Shown here: one piece after another, positions 1 through 7,746 of the stretch | Position numbering within the stretch: position 1 is the stretch's first letter | How the letters are laid out: every line of letters starts with the position of its first letter | Assembly: GCA_002361625.1 (NCBI GenBank) | Contig: DETL01000030.1 | Location: 1-18,405, forward strand | DNA length: 18,405 bases | Source of the DNA: Bacteroidales bacterium UBA3289 | GTDB taxonomy: Bacteria > Bacteroidota > Bacteroidia > Bacteroidales > UBA932 | Direction of reading: 5' to 3' | Made by a program: the position numbers and the translations under genes | The notes under the pieces: model-generated | What the model was told of the DNA's origin: nothing | Seen by the model: the letters and a program-made list of their open reading frames with translations, nothing else | Databases searched by the model: none

Positions 1-155
1 GTCAGTGACTGGTCTTCAACCAGTCGGGTTGCCCCATTCGGATATGCTCGGATCATAACCTGTTTGCAGTTCCCCGAGCCTTTTCGCAGCTTACCACGTC
101 CTTCCTCGCCTCCGGATAGCCTAGGCATCCACCGTTCGCTCTTCGTTTCTTTCCT
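1..155 (-). rRNA. 23S ribosomal RNA, 5' end (partial, runs off left edge)
   Basis: Read on the minus strand, this is the first ~155 nt of large-subunit rRNA. The signature GGTGGATGCC (start of helix near E. coli position 23) is at about 133-124. It is followed by the conserved AGGAAGGACGTG block and, further on, CCGAATGGGGCAACCC. Counting back from GGTGGATGCC with E. coli numbering puts the mature 5' end near position 155, give or take several nt. The gene continues past the left edge, so 5S linkage cannot be seen. Unusually, no 16S or spacer tRNA lies upstream: a promoter and then carB do. Confidence 0.95.
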
Positions 156-383
156 AACAAACGAAATAAGTAACTTGTGAATCGTTTACTTCTTTCAGTA
201 TTTTTGCTCTGCCTTGAAATTGCAGTCCCTATTATTCTAACGTTCGAAAAAACTCTTACTCTAGATTAATACAGACTTCTCTTTCTGCTTTTCTTTACCT
301 CTTTGATCTTTTCTCTCAGTATTGTCAATGATCTTTTCCGCTTCTGAAACCGCATTGTTTGGTGCTCGTTTCAAACGGGACTG
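156..383 (-). promoter_or_regulatory. 23S rRNA leader with boxA-like element
   Basis: AT-rich, non-coding transcribed leader between the promoter and 23S. On the minus strand GATCATTGACA (333-323) resembles the antitermination boxA of rRNA leaders (GTTCTTTGACA as I remember it from Bacteroides spacers; TGCTCTTTAACA in E. coli). AAAAGATC occurs twice around it. Just before the mature end, TTCGTTT and AAACGAA form a 7-bp hairpin that may belong to pre-23S processing. No tRNA gene is present here, unlike a typical 16S-23S spacer. The boxA call is by similarity only. Confidence 0.5.
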
Positions 384-413
384 CAAAGGTAGTAATTATT
401 TTTTACCCGCAAA
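384..413 (-). promoter_or_regulatory. Bacteroidetes-type promoter for 23S rRNA
   Basis: On the minus strand TTTG (413-410) is followed after 18 nt by TACCTTTG (391-384), matching the Bacteroidetes sigma-A consensus TTTG-N(18-21)-TAnnTTTG. Transcription should begin near 377 and run into the 23S gene. It begins 27 bp beyond the carB stop, and the short AT-rich dyad there (AAAACTT/AAGTTTT) overlaps the -33 box and is too weak to count as a terminator. Confidence 0.75.
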
Positions 414-440
414 ACTTTTTTGAAGTTTTTTTTACATTTT

Positions 441-3400
441 TCACCATTTTCCCGCATAAGCGCCCCAACTGAGGATTTCCAGGGCCTCCTCCGGCAGGGT
501 ACAGAAGGCCCGGATATAGGCGGAGGCCAGCCGGGCGTCCGTAATCAGGGGAACATTGAAGTCCACGGCGGCCCGGCGGAGGTGATACCCGTTGCCCAGC
601 TCCGAATGGGAAAGGTTCTTGGGATTGTTCACCACGAGGTCCACCTGATGGGAACGGATCAGGTCCAGGGCCGACGGGGTTCCGTCGTCGGGCTCGTCGG
701 GCCAGCGCACCCGGATCGCGGGGACGCCATTGGCCTGGAGATACCGGCAGCTGCCGTCCGTGGCATATAAGGTATAGCCCTTTTCCGCCAGGAGCCGACA
801 GGCGGGCAGGAGGGCGGCCTTCTGGAAGGGATCGCCCGTGGACAGGAGCACCGGTCCGGCCGGCACCCGATGGCCCACGGAAAGCATCGCCTTCAGGAGC
901 GCCTCGTCGCTGGAGCGGCCCAGGCAGCCCACCTCGCCGGTGGAAGCCATGTCCACACCGGACACGGGATCGGCCTGATGGAGCCGCGCGAAGGAGAACT
1001 GGGAGCACTTGACCCCCACATAACCCAGATCGAAGGGATCGGCCAGCCAGGGAGACGGATGCTGCCCCAGCATGCACCGGGTGGCCAGGCCGATGAGGTC
1101 CGTCCGCCACACTTTGGACACGAAGGGGAAGCTCCGGGACGCCCGGAGGTTGCACTCGATGACCTTCAGGTCCAGGTCCGAAGACAGGAACTGGATGTTG
1201 AAGGGACCGGTGATATGGAGCTCCGCCGCGATGGCCGCCGCCGTCCGCCGGATCCGCGACAGGACGGACCCATAGACACGTTGGGCGGGGAACTGGATGG
1301 TGGCGTCGCCGGAATGGACGCCGGCATATTCTATATGTTCGGATATCGCGCACGCGAGCACGCGCCCCCCGTCAGCCACGGCGTCGCATTCCAGTTCCTG
1401 GCAGCGCTGAAGGAAGGCGCTCACCACGACGGGATGCTCTTCGGACACCTCCGCCGCCCGTTCCAGGCAGGACGAGAGGTCGGCCTCGGTATAGCACACG
1501 TTCATCGCCGCCCCGGACAGGACGTAGGAGGGCCGCACCAGTACCGGGAACCCCACCTCGCCCACGAAACGGTCGATGTCGGAAAGCGTCGTCATCTCCT
1601 TCCAGCGGGGCTGGTCGATGCCCAGCCGGTCCACGACCTCGGAGAACTTCCGCCGGTCCTCGGCCCGGTCGATATCGGCCGCCGAAGTGCCCAGGATGCG
1701 GATTCCGCACGCCGACAGCGGCAGGGCCAGGTTGTTCGGGATCTGTCCGCCCACGCTCACGACCACCCCTTCCGGAGATTCCCGCCGGCAGATCTCCCAC
1801 ACCGTCTCCAGGCTCAGTTCGTCGAAATAGAGCCGGTCGCAGGTATCATAGTCGGTGGACACCGTTTCCGGGTTGTAATTGACCATGATGGCCTTCCGGC
1901 CGCTTTCCCGGAGGGTGCGGACCGTACTGACGGCGCACCAGTCGAACTCCACGCTGCTGCCGATCCGGTAGGCGCCGGACCCGAGGACGATGACGCTCCG
2001 GCCCGGATCCTCGGGCTCCACGTCGTCTTCACTCCCCTGATAGGTAAGGTACAGGTAACTGGTGAGGGCCGGGAATTCCGCAGCCAGCGTGTCGATCTGC
2101 TTGATGCAGGGATGCAGGCCCAGGGAAGTGCGCCGCTCCCGCACCGCCGCCTCGGGAATCCCGAACACGCGGCCGATCTGGATGTCCGAGAAACCCTCGA
2201 CCTTGGCTTCCCGAAGCAACGCCGCCGGCACTTCGTCCAGGGATGGGCAGGCCTCCAGCGACCGGTATGTCGCTTCGATATGGGCCATTTTGTCCAGGAA
2301 CCAGCGGTCGATATGCGTGAGTTCGTGGATCCGGTCCACACTGTAGCCCGACTCGAAAGCCGCGGCGATGGCGAAGATGCGGGTGTCCGTAGGATGGGAA
2401 AGGGCCGCATCCAGGTCTTCCGCCTGGTAGGGTTTGTTGCACACGAAGCCGTTGGCTCCCTGGCCGATCATCCGCAGTCCCTTCTGCAGGGCCTCCTCGA
2501 ACGTCCGGCCGATGGCCATCACCTCCCCGACGCTCTTCATGCTGGGGCCGATATTCCGGGACACCCCCTTGAACTTGGCCAGGTCCCACCGCGGGATCTT
2601 GCACACGACATAGTCCAGGGCCGGTTCGAAGAATGCCGGCGTCGTCCGGGTCACGGCGTTCTTCAGTTCGAACAGACCGTAGCCCAGGCCCAGCTTGGCC
2701 GCCACGGCCGCCAGCGGATACCCCGTCGCCTTGGAGGCCAGGGCCGAGGAACGGCTGAGCCGCGCATTGACCTCGATCACCCGGTAATCCTCCCCGTCGG
2801 GGCTGAAGGCATACTGGACGTTGCACTCGCCCACGATGCCCAGATGGCGGACGATGTCGATGGCGGTCTTCCGGAGAAAATGGTATTCGTCGTTGGTGAG
2901 CGTCTGCGACGGAGCGACGACGATGCTTTCGCCGGTATGGATCCCGAGCGGGTCCACATTTTCCATGTTGCAGACGGTGATACAGTTGTCGAAGCGGTCG
3001 CGGACCACTTCGTATTCGATTTCCTTCCAGCCCCGGAGCGACTTCTCCACCAGCACCTGTGGAGAGAAGGTAAACGCCTTACGGGCTACGGCCTCCAGCT
3101 GTGCCTCATTCTCGCAGAAACCCGAGCCCAGGCCGCCCAGCGCATAGGCGGCCCGGATGATGACCGGGAAACCGACCTCCCGCGCCGCCTCCAGGGCCTC
3201 CTGCAGGGAAGTCGCCGCATGGGACCGGATGGTCTTCACCCCGATCTCGTCCAGCCGCTCGACGAACCGTTCCCGGTCCTCCGTGTCGATGATGGTTTCC
3301 ACCTGCGTTCCCAGCACCTGCACGCCATACCGTTTCAGAATGCCGCTGCGGAACAGTTCCACGCCGCAGTTCAGGGCCGTCTGCCCGCCAAAGGAGAGCA

Positions 3401-3644
3401 GGATGCCGTCCGGCCGCTCCTTCCGGATGACCTTTTCCACGAAGGACGGCGTCACGGGCAGGAAATACACCTCGTCGGCCACGCCCTCGGAAGTCTGCAC
3501 CGTCGCGATGTTCGGATTCACGAGTACCGTCCGGATCCCCTCTTCCCGCAGGGCCTTGAGGGCCTGCGAGCCGCTGTAGTCGAATTCTCCGGCCTCGCCG
3601 ATCTTCAGCGCGCCCGAGCCCAGGATGAGAACTTTCCGGATCAT
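441..3644 (-). CDS. carB: Carbamoyl-phosphate synthase, large subunit
   Basis: Makes carbamoyl phosphate from bicarbonate, ATP and ammonia channelled from CarA; here the product feeds the acylornithine carbamoyltransferase of the same operon. At 1067 aa it is close to E. coli CarB (1073). The tandem architecture is intact: N-half with GSGALKIGEAGEFDYSGSQA (~9-28), SFGGQTALNCG (~84-94), RAAYALGGLGSG (ATP-grasp, ~164-175) and EVNARLSRSSALASK; C-half restarting with VIVLGSGAYRIGSSVEFDW (~550) and VRPSYVLSGAAMNV in the second ATP-grasp; and a C-terminal MGS-like allosteric domain (~935-1067). Its ATG overlaps the carA stop (ATGA), so it is the last gene of the leftward operon. No clear terminator follows, and the 23S promoter starts within 30 bp, so readthrough into rRNA is conceivable. 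Whether the genome has a second, pyrimidine-dedicated CarB cannot be seen. Confidence 0.97.
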   Translation of the reverse strand: MIRKVLILGSGALKIGEAGEFDYSGSQALKALREEGIRTVLVNPNIATVQTSEGVADEVYFLPVTPSFVEKVIRKERPDGILLSFGGQTALNCGVELFRSGILKRYGVQVLGTQVETIIDTEDRERFVERLDEIGVKTIRSHAATSLQEALEAAREVGFPVIIRAAYALGGLGSGFCENEAQLEAVARKAFTFSPQVLVEKSLRGWKEIEYEVVRDRFDNCITVCNMENVDPLGIHTGESIVVAPSQTLTNDEYHFLRKTAIDIVRHLGIVGECNVQYAFSPDGEDYRVIEVNARLSRSSALASKATGYPLAAVAAKLGLGYGLFELKNAVTRTTPAFFEPALDYVVCKIPRWDLAKFKGVSRNIGPSMKSVGEVMAIGRTFEEALQKGLRMIGQGANGFVCNKPYQAEDLDAALSHPTDTRIFAIAAAFESGYSVDRIHELTHIDRWFLDKMAHIEATYRSLEACPSLDEVPAALLREAKVEGFSDIQIGRVFGIPEAAVRERRTSLGLHPCIKQIDTLAAEFPALTSYLYLTYQGSEDDVEPEDPGRSVIVLGSGAYRIGSSVEFDWCAVSTVRTLRESGRKAIMVNYNPETVSTDYDTCDRLYFDELSLETVWEICRRESPEGVVVSVGGQIPNNLALPLSACGIRILGTSAADIDRAEDRRKFSEVVDRLGIDQPRWKEMTTLSDIDRFVGEVGFPVLVRPSYVLSGAAMNVCYTEADLSSCLERAAEVSEEHPVVVSAFLQRCQELECDAVADGGRVLACAISEHIEYAGVHSGDATIQFPAQRVYGSVLSRIRRTAAAIAAELHITGPFNIQFLSSDLDLKVIECNLRASRSFPFVSKVWRTDLIGLATRCMLGQHPSPWLADPFDLGYVGVKCSQFSFARLHQADPVSGVDMASTGEVGCLGRSSDEALLKAMLSVGHRVPAGPVLLSTGDPFQKAALLPACRLLAEKGYTLYATDGSCRYLQANGVPAIRVRWPDEPDDGTPSALDLIRSHQVDLVVNNPKNLSHSELGNGYHLRRAAVDFNVPLITDARLASAYIRAFCTLPEEALEILSWGAYAGKW

Positions 3645-4708
3645 AGCAGGGAGATGAATTCGTCGAACAGGAACTCCGTGTCCACGGGTCCGCCGGACGC
3701 CTCCGGATGGAACTGCGTGGCAAAGAAGGGCTTACCGGTGTTCCGGATACCCTCGTTGGTCCCGTCGTTCAGATTGACAAAGTAAGGTTCCCAGCCCGGA
3801 GGCAGCGTCGCCGGGTCCACGGCATACCCGTGGTTCTGGGAAGTGATGAAGCAGCGGTCGGTGCCCACCATGCGCACCGGCTGGTTGTGGCTCCGGTGGC
3901 CGTACGGGAGCTTGAACGTCTTCGCGCCGGCGGCCAGGGCCATCAGCTGGCTGCCCAGGCATACGCCGAATACGGGACGGTCCCCCGTGAGCGCCTTCCG
4001 GATATGGCCGATGGTTTCCGTGCACACCGCCGGATCGCCGGGGCCGTTGGACAGGAACAGGCCGTCGTAGTCCATCCCCGTGAAATCGTAGTTCCAGGGG
4101 ACGCGGACGACCTCGATCCCCCGGCCGATGAGGCAGCGGAGGATATTGTGCTTGACGCCGCAGTCCACCAGGACGACGCGCTTCTTGCCCGCTCCGTAGC
4201 GAAGGACCTCGCGGCAGCTGACGGCCTCGACGAGATTCCTTCGTCCGGCTTCGCCGTCCTCGGAATGACAACCCTCCACGTCGATCCGCCCTGGCATCGC
4301 CCCTTCCTCCCGGATGAGGCGGGTCAGGGCGCGGGTGTCGATGCCGCAGATGCCCGGGACACGCTGCTCCCGGAGCCAGTCCCCCAGGCTCTTGACGGCG
4401 TCGTAGTGGCTGTAGTTTTCGCTGTAATCGGCAATGACGAGACCGCGGACATGGATCCGCTCCGACTCGGCCCGGGAGGCCAGCCCGTCCGGTCCCACGG
4501 CCATGTCGGGAATGCCGTAATTACCCACGAGCGGGTAGGACACGCACAGAAGCTGCCCTTCGAAGGAGGGGTCTGTAAGGCTCTCGGGATAACCGACCAT
4601 CGAGGTGGAGAACACCACCTCGCCGTCCGCCGGACCGTCGTAGCCGAAGCTCCAGCCCTCGAATGTGCGGCCGTTTCCCAGAGAGAGTATCGCTTTTTTC
4701 CGTTCCAT
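3641..4708 (-). CDS. carA: Carbamoyl-phosphate synthase, small (glutaminase) subunit
   Basis: Hydrolyses glutamine and passes ammonia to CarB. N-terminal CarA domain, then a class I glutamine amidotransferase domain with nucleophile C250 (GVCLGSQ) and H334/E336 (QFHPEAS) completing the triad. The residue three after Cys is Ser where E. coli has His (CLGHQ). I chose the ATG at 4708 (MERKKAILSLGNG, 355 aa) because it lines up with the usual CarA start. An in-frame ATG at 4717 (MTGMERKK, 358 aa) lies inside a dispersed repeat and has no ribosome-binding site, but is not excluded. Residues ~146-159 (GCHSEDGEAGRRNL) look like a translated copy of the same repeat type, inserted in the linker between domains where it is probably tolerated. 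The gene ends in an ATGA overlap with carB. Confidence 0.96.
   Translation of the reverse strand: MERKKAILSLGNGRTFEGWSFGYDGPADGEVVFSTSMVGYPESLTDPSFEGQLLCVSYPLVGNYGIPDMAVGPDGLASRAESERIHVRGLVIADYSENYSHYDAVKSLGDWLREQRVPGICGIDTRALTRLIREEGAMPGRIDVEGCHSEDGEAGRRNLVEAVSCREVLRYGAGKKRVVLVDCGVKHNILRCLIGRGIEVVRVPWNYDFTGMDYDGLFLSNGPGDPAVCTETIGHIRKALTGDRPVFGVCLGSQLMALAAGAKTFKLPYGHRSHNQPVRMVGTDRCFITSQNHGYAVDPATLPPGWEPYFVNLNDGTNEGIRNTGKPFFATQFHPEASGGPVDTEFLFDEFISLL
4233..4271 (-). repeat. Dispersed-repeat-like insert, in frame inside carA
   Basis: The minus strand reads TTGTCATTCCGAGG, then a CGGC-TTC-GCCG-type dyad, then GGAATCT. This has the same layout (TGTCATTC..GAG..GAATCT) as the repeat at 4712-4740, in opposite orientation. 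It encodes HSEDGEAGRRNL-like residues in the CarA linker without breaking the frame. I know this layout from dispersed repeats in other bacterial assemblies, but copy number in this genome cannot be checked here. Confidence 0.45.
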
Positions 4709-4711
4709 TCC

Positions 4712-4740
4712 TGTCATTCTGAGCGAAGCGAAAGAATCTA
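4712..4740 (+). repeat. Dispersed palindromic repeat at argB/carA junction
   Basis: TGTCATTCTGAG-CGAAGCGAAA-GAATCTA fills the whole 20-bp gap between argB and carA and extends into both genes. On the minus strand it supplies the argB stop codon (TAG, 4740-4738) and the upstream candidate carA ATG (4717). The CGAAGCG core and the ATTC..GAAT ends give it dyad symmetry. The TGTCATTCTGAGCGAAGCG motif recurs in many unrelated bacterial genomes as a short interspersed repeat (from memory, not checked). Confidence 0.6.
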
Positions 4741-5514
4741 TTTCCGAATCAAGGTTCCCCCGTTTCCCAGCAGGTCACCGCTGTGGCAGATCCGGACCGA
4801 AGCAGCCCCTTTCTCCAGGGCGTCGAAGGCCTGGTCCAGCTTGGGAATCATCCCGTCGGCCACGATTCCGTCCGCCTTCAGAGAAGCGTAGGACGTCCTG
4901 TCGATGCAGGGGATCACGCTCGAAGGATCGTTCCGGTCCTTCAGCACGCCCGGCTGCTCGAAGCAGGTGATGAGCTGCGCCCCGAGCGCGGCGGCCACGG
5001 AGGAGGCGACCGTATCGGCATTGGTGTTCAGGAGCTGTCCCGCCCCGTCATGGTTGATCGCGCAAAGCACCGGCGTAAATACCTGGTCCAGCAGCAGTTG
5101 CAGGAACTCGACCCGGACGCTCGAAGGCGTCACGTCCCCCACCCAGCCGAAATCGACCACCCGACCGTCGGACAGGGCCTTGGGCGGGCGCTTCGCCGCC
5201 GTGATGACGGAGCCGTCGCAGCCGGACAGGCCCACGGCGTCGCAGCCATCGGCCTGCAGGAGGGAGACGACCTGCTTGTTGCACCAGCCGGCATAGACCA
5301 TCGTCACCACTTGCAGGGTGCCGTCGTCCGTCACGCGCCGGCCTTCGTATTTGACCGGTTCCTGACCCAGCGCCTTCTGGAAACGGCCCGCGAGGGCACC
5401 GCCCCCATGGACCAGCACCTTGGGACCTTCCAGCGCGGCAAAATCCCGGCAGAAGGCCTCCAGCAGGGTGGCATCGTCCAGCACCTGCCCGCCGCATTTG
5501 ACCACCCGGATCAT
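4738..5514 (-). CDS. argB: Acetylglutamate (acylglutamate) kinase
   Basis: Phosphorylates the gamma-carboxylate of N-acylglutamate, the second step of arginine synthesis. Amino-acid kinase fold, 258 aa, the same length as E. coli ArgB. Motifs: VKCGGQ (5-10) for ATP phosphate, VHGGGALA (35-42) glycine loop, and GRRVTD (58-63), the acylglutamate-contacting segment. The start is MIRVVKCGG at 5514; a longer open frame upstream is only the overlapping argF' region read out of frame. The start overlaps the argF' stop (ATGA). If the pathway uses succinylated intermediates, as the neighbouring ArgF' suggests, the substrate would be N-succinylglutamate. The stop codon lies inside the dispersed repeat at 4712-4740. 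Confidence 0.95.
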   Translation of the reverse strand: MIRVVKCGGQVLDDATLLEAFCRDFAALEGPKVLVHGGGALAGRFQKALGQEPVKYEGRRVTDDGTLQVVTMVYAGWCNKQVVSLLQADGCDAVGLSGCDGSVITAAKRPPKALSDGRVVDFGWVGDVTPSSVRVEFLQLLLDQVFTPVLCAINHDGAGQLLNTNADTVASSVAAALGAQLITCFEQPGVLKDRNDPSSVIPCIDRTSYASLKADGIVADGMIPKLDQAFDALEKGAASVRICHSGDLLGNGGTLIRK

Positions 5515-6464
5515 AGCGACTGGAGCAGCATCTTGAGGACGGCCTGGGCCGATACGATCCGGTTCGCCGCCTCGGGAATCACCAGGGAGCGCGGGCTCTC
5601 GATCACCTCGTCGGTGACGATCATGTTGCGCCGCACGGGGAGGCAATGCATGAAGAAGGCATTGTTGGTGAGGGCCATCTTCTTCGCCGTCACGGTCCAG
5701 TTCATGTCGTAGTTGATGACCTTTCCGTAGTTTTCGGCCTCATAGGGAGCCCAGTTCTTCGCGTACACGAAATCGGCACCTTCCAGGGCTTCATCCTGAT
5801 CGTGCGTCACTTTCGCATTACCCACGAATTCCGGGGCCAGGTCGTAGCCCTCCGGATTGGCGATGACGAAATCGTAGTCCGTCATGGACATTCCCTCCGC
5901 GAAGGAATTGGGAACGGCCTGCGGCAGGGCTTTCGGATGCGGGGCCCAGGTCATCACGACCTTCGGACGGGGCTTTTCCTTGTGCTCTTCGATGGTGATG
6001 ATGTCGGCAAAGGTCTGGAGGGGATGGCGCGTCGCCGCCTCCATGCTGAAGACGGGCTTGCCGGAATACTGGATGAACTGATTCAGAATCACCTCGTTAT
6101 AGTCGTCTTCCCGGGACTCGAAACGGGCGAAGGAGCGCACGCCGATCAGGTCGCACATGCATCCCATCACCGGAATAGCTTCCAGCAGGTGCTCGCTCTT
6201 GTCCCCGTCCATGACCACCCCGCGGCCGGTCTCCAGCTTCCAGGCGCCCTGGTTCACGTCCAGGACGATGGGATTCATTCCCAGGTTCAGGGCCGCCTTC
6301 TGGGTGCTCAGCCGGGTGCGGAGGGAATTGTTGAAAAAGACCAGGAGGACGGTCTTGTTATGGCCCAAAGCCTGGTCGGCAAAGGGGTTCGCTTTCACAT
6401 AGGCGGCTTCCTCCAGCGCTTTCCGGAGGTCGCCGAGCTGCTTCATCGAGGTAAAATGCTTCAT
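5511..6464 (-). CDS. argF': N-acylornithine carbamoyltransferase, probably N-succinylornithine type
   Basis: Transfers the carbamoyl group from carbamoyl phosphate to an N-acylated ornithine, giving N-acylcitrulline; this family replaces ornithine carbamoyltransferase in Bacteroidetes and Xanthomonas. Length 317 aa. Motifs: NNSLRTRLSTQ (45-55) binding carbamoyl phosphate, the WKLETGRGVVMDGDK segment (75-89), ATRHPLQ, and HCLP (273-276). The residue that sets acyl specificity, Pro90 in B. fragilis SOTCase and Glu92 in X. campestris AOTCase, is Ser90 here by my count. Published swaps of Glu92 to Pro, Ser, Val or Ala turned AOTCase into SOTCase, so Ser90 argues for N-succinylornithine. This is an inference by alignment from memory. 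The gene overlaps argB and argD by ATGA junctions. Confidence 0.95.
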   Translation of the reverse strand: MKHFTSMKQLGDLRKALEEAAYVKANPFADQALGHNKTVLLVFFNNSLRTRLSTQKAALNLGMNPIVLDVNQGAWKLETGRGVVMDGDKSEHLLEAIPVMGCMCDLIGVRSFARFESREDDYNEVILNQFIQYSGKPVFSMEAATRHPLQTFADIITIEEHKEKPRPKVVMTWAPHPKALPQAVPNSFAEGMSMTDYDFVIANPEGYDLAPEFVGNAKVTHDQDEALEGADFVYAKNWAPYEAENYGKVINYDMNWTVTAKKMALTNNAFFMHCLPVRRNMIVTDEVIESPRSLVIPEAANRIVSAQAVLKMLLQSL

Positions 6465-7585
6465 CTTGTCAAGTCTTTCCAGGCTTCCACGAACTGCCGG
6501 GCGCCCACCTCGGGAAGATTCAGGGCCGGAAGGAGCCGGATGACGTCCTTGCCGGAGGCGCCGGTGAAAATATGTTTCTCGAAAAGGAGCCGGTCCCGAA
6601 GGCCGATCAGTTCCGGTTTGACCTGCAGGCCGATCATGAGGCCCCGGCCACGGTATTCCACGAGGGCGGGATCCCCTTTCAGCTCCGACTCGAAATACGC
6701 GCCGAGCTTCGCCGCATGGGCGAGCAGATGCTCCTCTTCGATGATGTCCAGGACGGCGATGGCCGCCGCGCAGGCGATATGGTTGCCGCCGAAGGTCGTG
6801 CCCAGGAGGCCGTAGGAGGCCTGGATGGCCGGGCTGATCAGGACGGCGCCGATGGGGATGCCGCCCGCGAGGCCCTTCGCCATCGTGATGAGGTCCGCCT
6901 GCACGCCCGCGTACTGGTGGGCGAAGAACTTACCCGTCCGGCCGCAGCCCGACTGGATTTCGTCCAGCACCAGCATCGTTCCGGTCCGGTCGCAGAGGGC
7001 GCGCAGCTCCTGCAGGAAGCTGTCGGAGGGCAGCTGAATGCCTGCGACACCCTGGATGCCTTCGATGATGACGGCGGCATAAGACTCCGTAGCCAGCTCT
7101 TTTTCAGCCGCTTCCAGGTCGCCGAGCGGGACGAAGGAGACGTTGGAGGTGGCATTGAACGGGGCGCGGATCTTGGGATTGTCCGTCGCGGCCACGGCGC
7201 CGGACGTGCGGCCGTGGAAGGCGCCGCCGAAGGCCAAAACCTTGGCGCGGCCGGTCTGGAAGGACGCCAGCTTGAGGGCGTTCTCATTGGCCTCGGCTCC
7301 GCTGTTGCACAGGAACAGGTGATAGCTGTCATACCCGCTGATTTTGCCCAATTTGGCCGCCAGGGTATCCTGGAGGCCGTTTTGCACGGCATTGGAGTAG
7401 AACCCCAGCTTCTCGAGCTGCTCCTTGATGGCCGCCACATACTTCGGATGACAGTGTCCCACACTGATCACTGCATGACCGCCGTACAGGTCCAGATATT
7501 CCTGGCCGTCTTTATCCCACAGCGTGGAACCCAAACCCTTTACCGGTTCGATGTTCCATCTTTTATATACATTGAATAAGTCCAT
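6461..7585 (-). CDS. argD: Acetylornithine (acylornithine) aminotransferase
   Basis: PLP-dependent class III aminotransferase converting N-acylglutamate semialdehyde to N-acylornithine with glutamate as amino donor. Length 374 aa. Visible motifs: NSGAEANENALKLA (94-107) for PLP phosphate, FHGRTSGA (123-130), LDEIQSGCGRTGKFFA (207-222) with the PLP-ring Asp, and K237 in ITMAKGLAGGIPIGA as the Schiff-base lysine. It starts at MDLFNVYKRWNIEPVKG, followed by the argF' ATGA overlap at its 3' end. The 161 bp upstream (towards argC) contain a large palindrome and no TAnnTTTG promoter that I can see, so expression may depend on readthrough from the GNAT/argC promoter or be damped by the hairpin. Confidence 0.96.
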   Translation of the reverse strand: MDLFNVYKRWNIEPVKGLGSTLWDKDGQEYLDLYGGHAVISVGHCHPKYVAAIKEQLEKLGFYSNAVQNGLQDTLAAKLGKISGYDSYHLFLCNSGAEANENALKLASFQTGRAKVLAFGGAFHGRTSGAVAATDNPKIRAPFNATSNVSFVPLGDLEAAEKELATESYAAVIIEGIQGVAGIQLPSDSFLQELRALCDRTGTMLVLDEIQSGCGRTGKFFAHQYAGVQADLITMAKGLAGGIPIGAVLISPAIQASYGLLGTTFGGNHIACAAAIAVLDIIEEEHLLAHAAKLGAYFESELKGDPALVEYRGRGLMIGLQVKPELIGLRDRLLFEKHIFTGASGKDVIRLLPALNLPEVGARQFVEAWKDLTR

Positions 7586-7616
7586 AAGTCTGTGTTAATC
7601 TTTTTATCTTCGGTCC

Positions 7617-7734
7617 GGGAGAGGGCAGACCACCGAAAACCGTCGCTTCGCGACCCCTCCCACAGCAAGCTGCGGGCCCCTCCCTCTTATGCGGCCGAGG
7701 GTGGCCACAGGTTTTCGGTGGTCTGCCCTCTCCC
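7617..7734. repeat. 118-bp palindromic multi-hairpin element between argC and argD
   Basis: A perfect 25-bp inverted repeat (7617-7641 and 7710-7734; left arm begins GGGAGAGGGCAGACC) encloses 68 bp with three further hairpins: GTCGC-TTC-GCGAC (7642-7654), CCCACAGC-AA-GCTGCGGG (7659-7676, one mismatch) and CCCTC..GAGGG (7682-7701). Folded, this is a cloverleaf-like structure. There is no ORF and no T-run, so it is not a standard intrinsic terminator. It looks like a mobile palindromic unit (MITE/REP-like) or an intercistronic RNA structure. The arms are exact, so it is either young or under selection. Confidence 0.85.
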
Positions 7735-7746
7735 TACCCTATTCGG

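Noticed and set aside
414..440. AT-rich dyad after carB as a terminator
   Set aside because: AAAACTT/AAGTTTT is short, has no GC in most pairs, and overlaps the -33 box of the 23S promoter.
870..3785. 971-aa open frame on the plus strand opposite carB
   Set aside because: It is antisense to an intact, motif-complete carB, has a His/Arg/Gly/Pro-rich composition typical of GC-rich shadow frames, and no recognisable motif.
4738..5646. 302-aa version of argB starting at 5646
   Set aside because: The extra 44 residues are the argF' 3' end read out of frame; MIRVVKCGG at 5514 matches the family start and forms an ATGA overlap.
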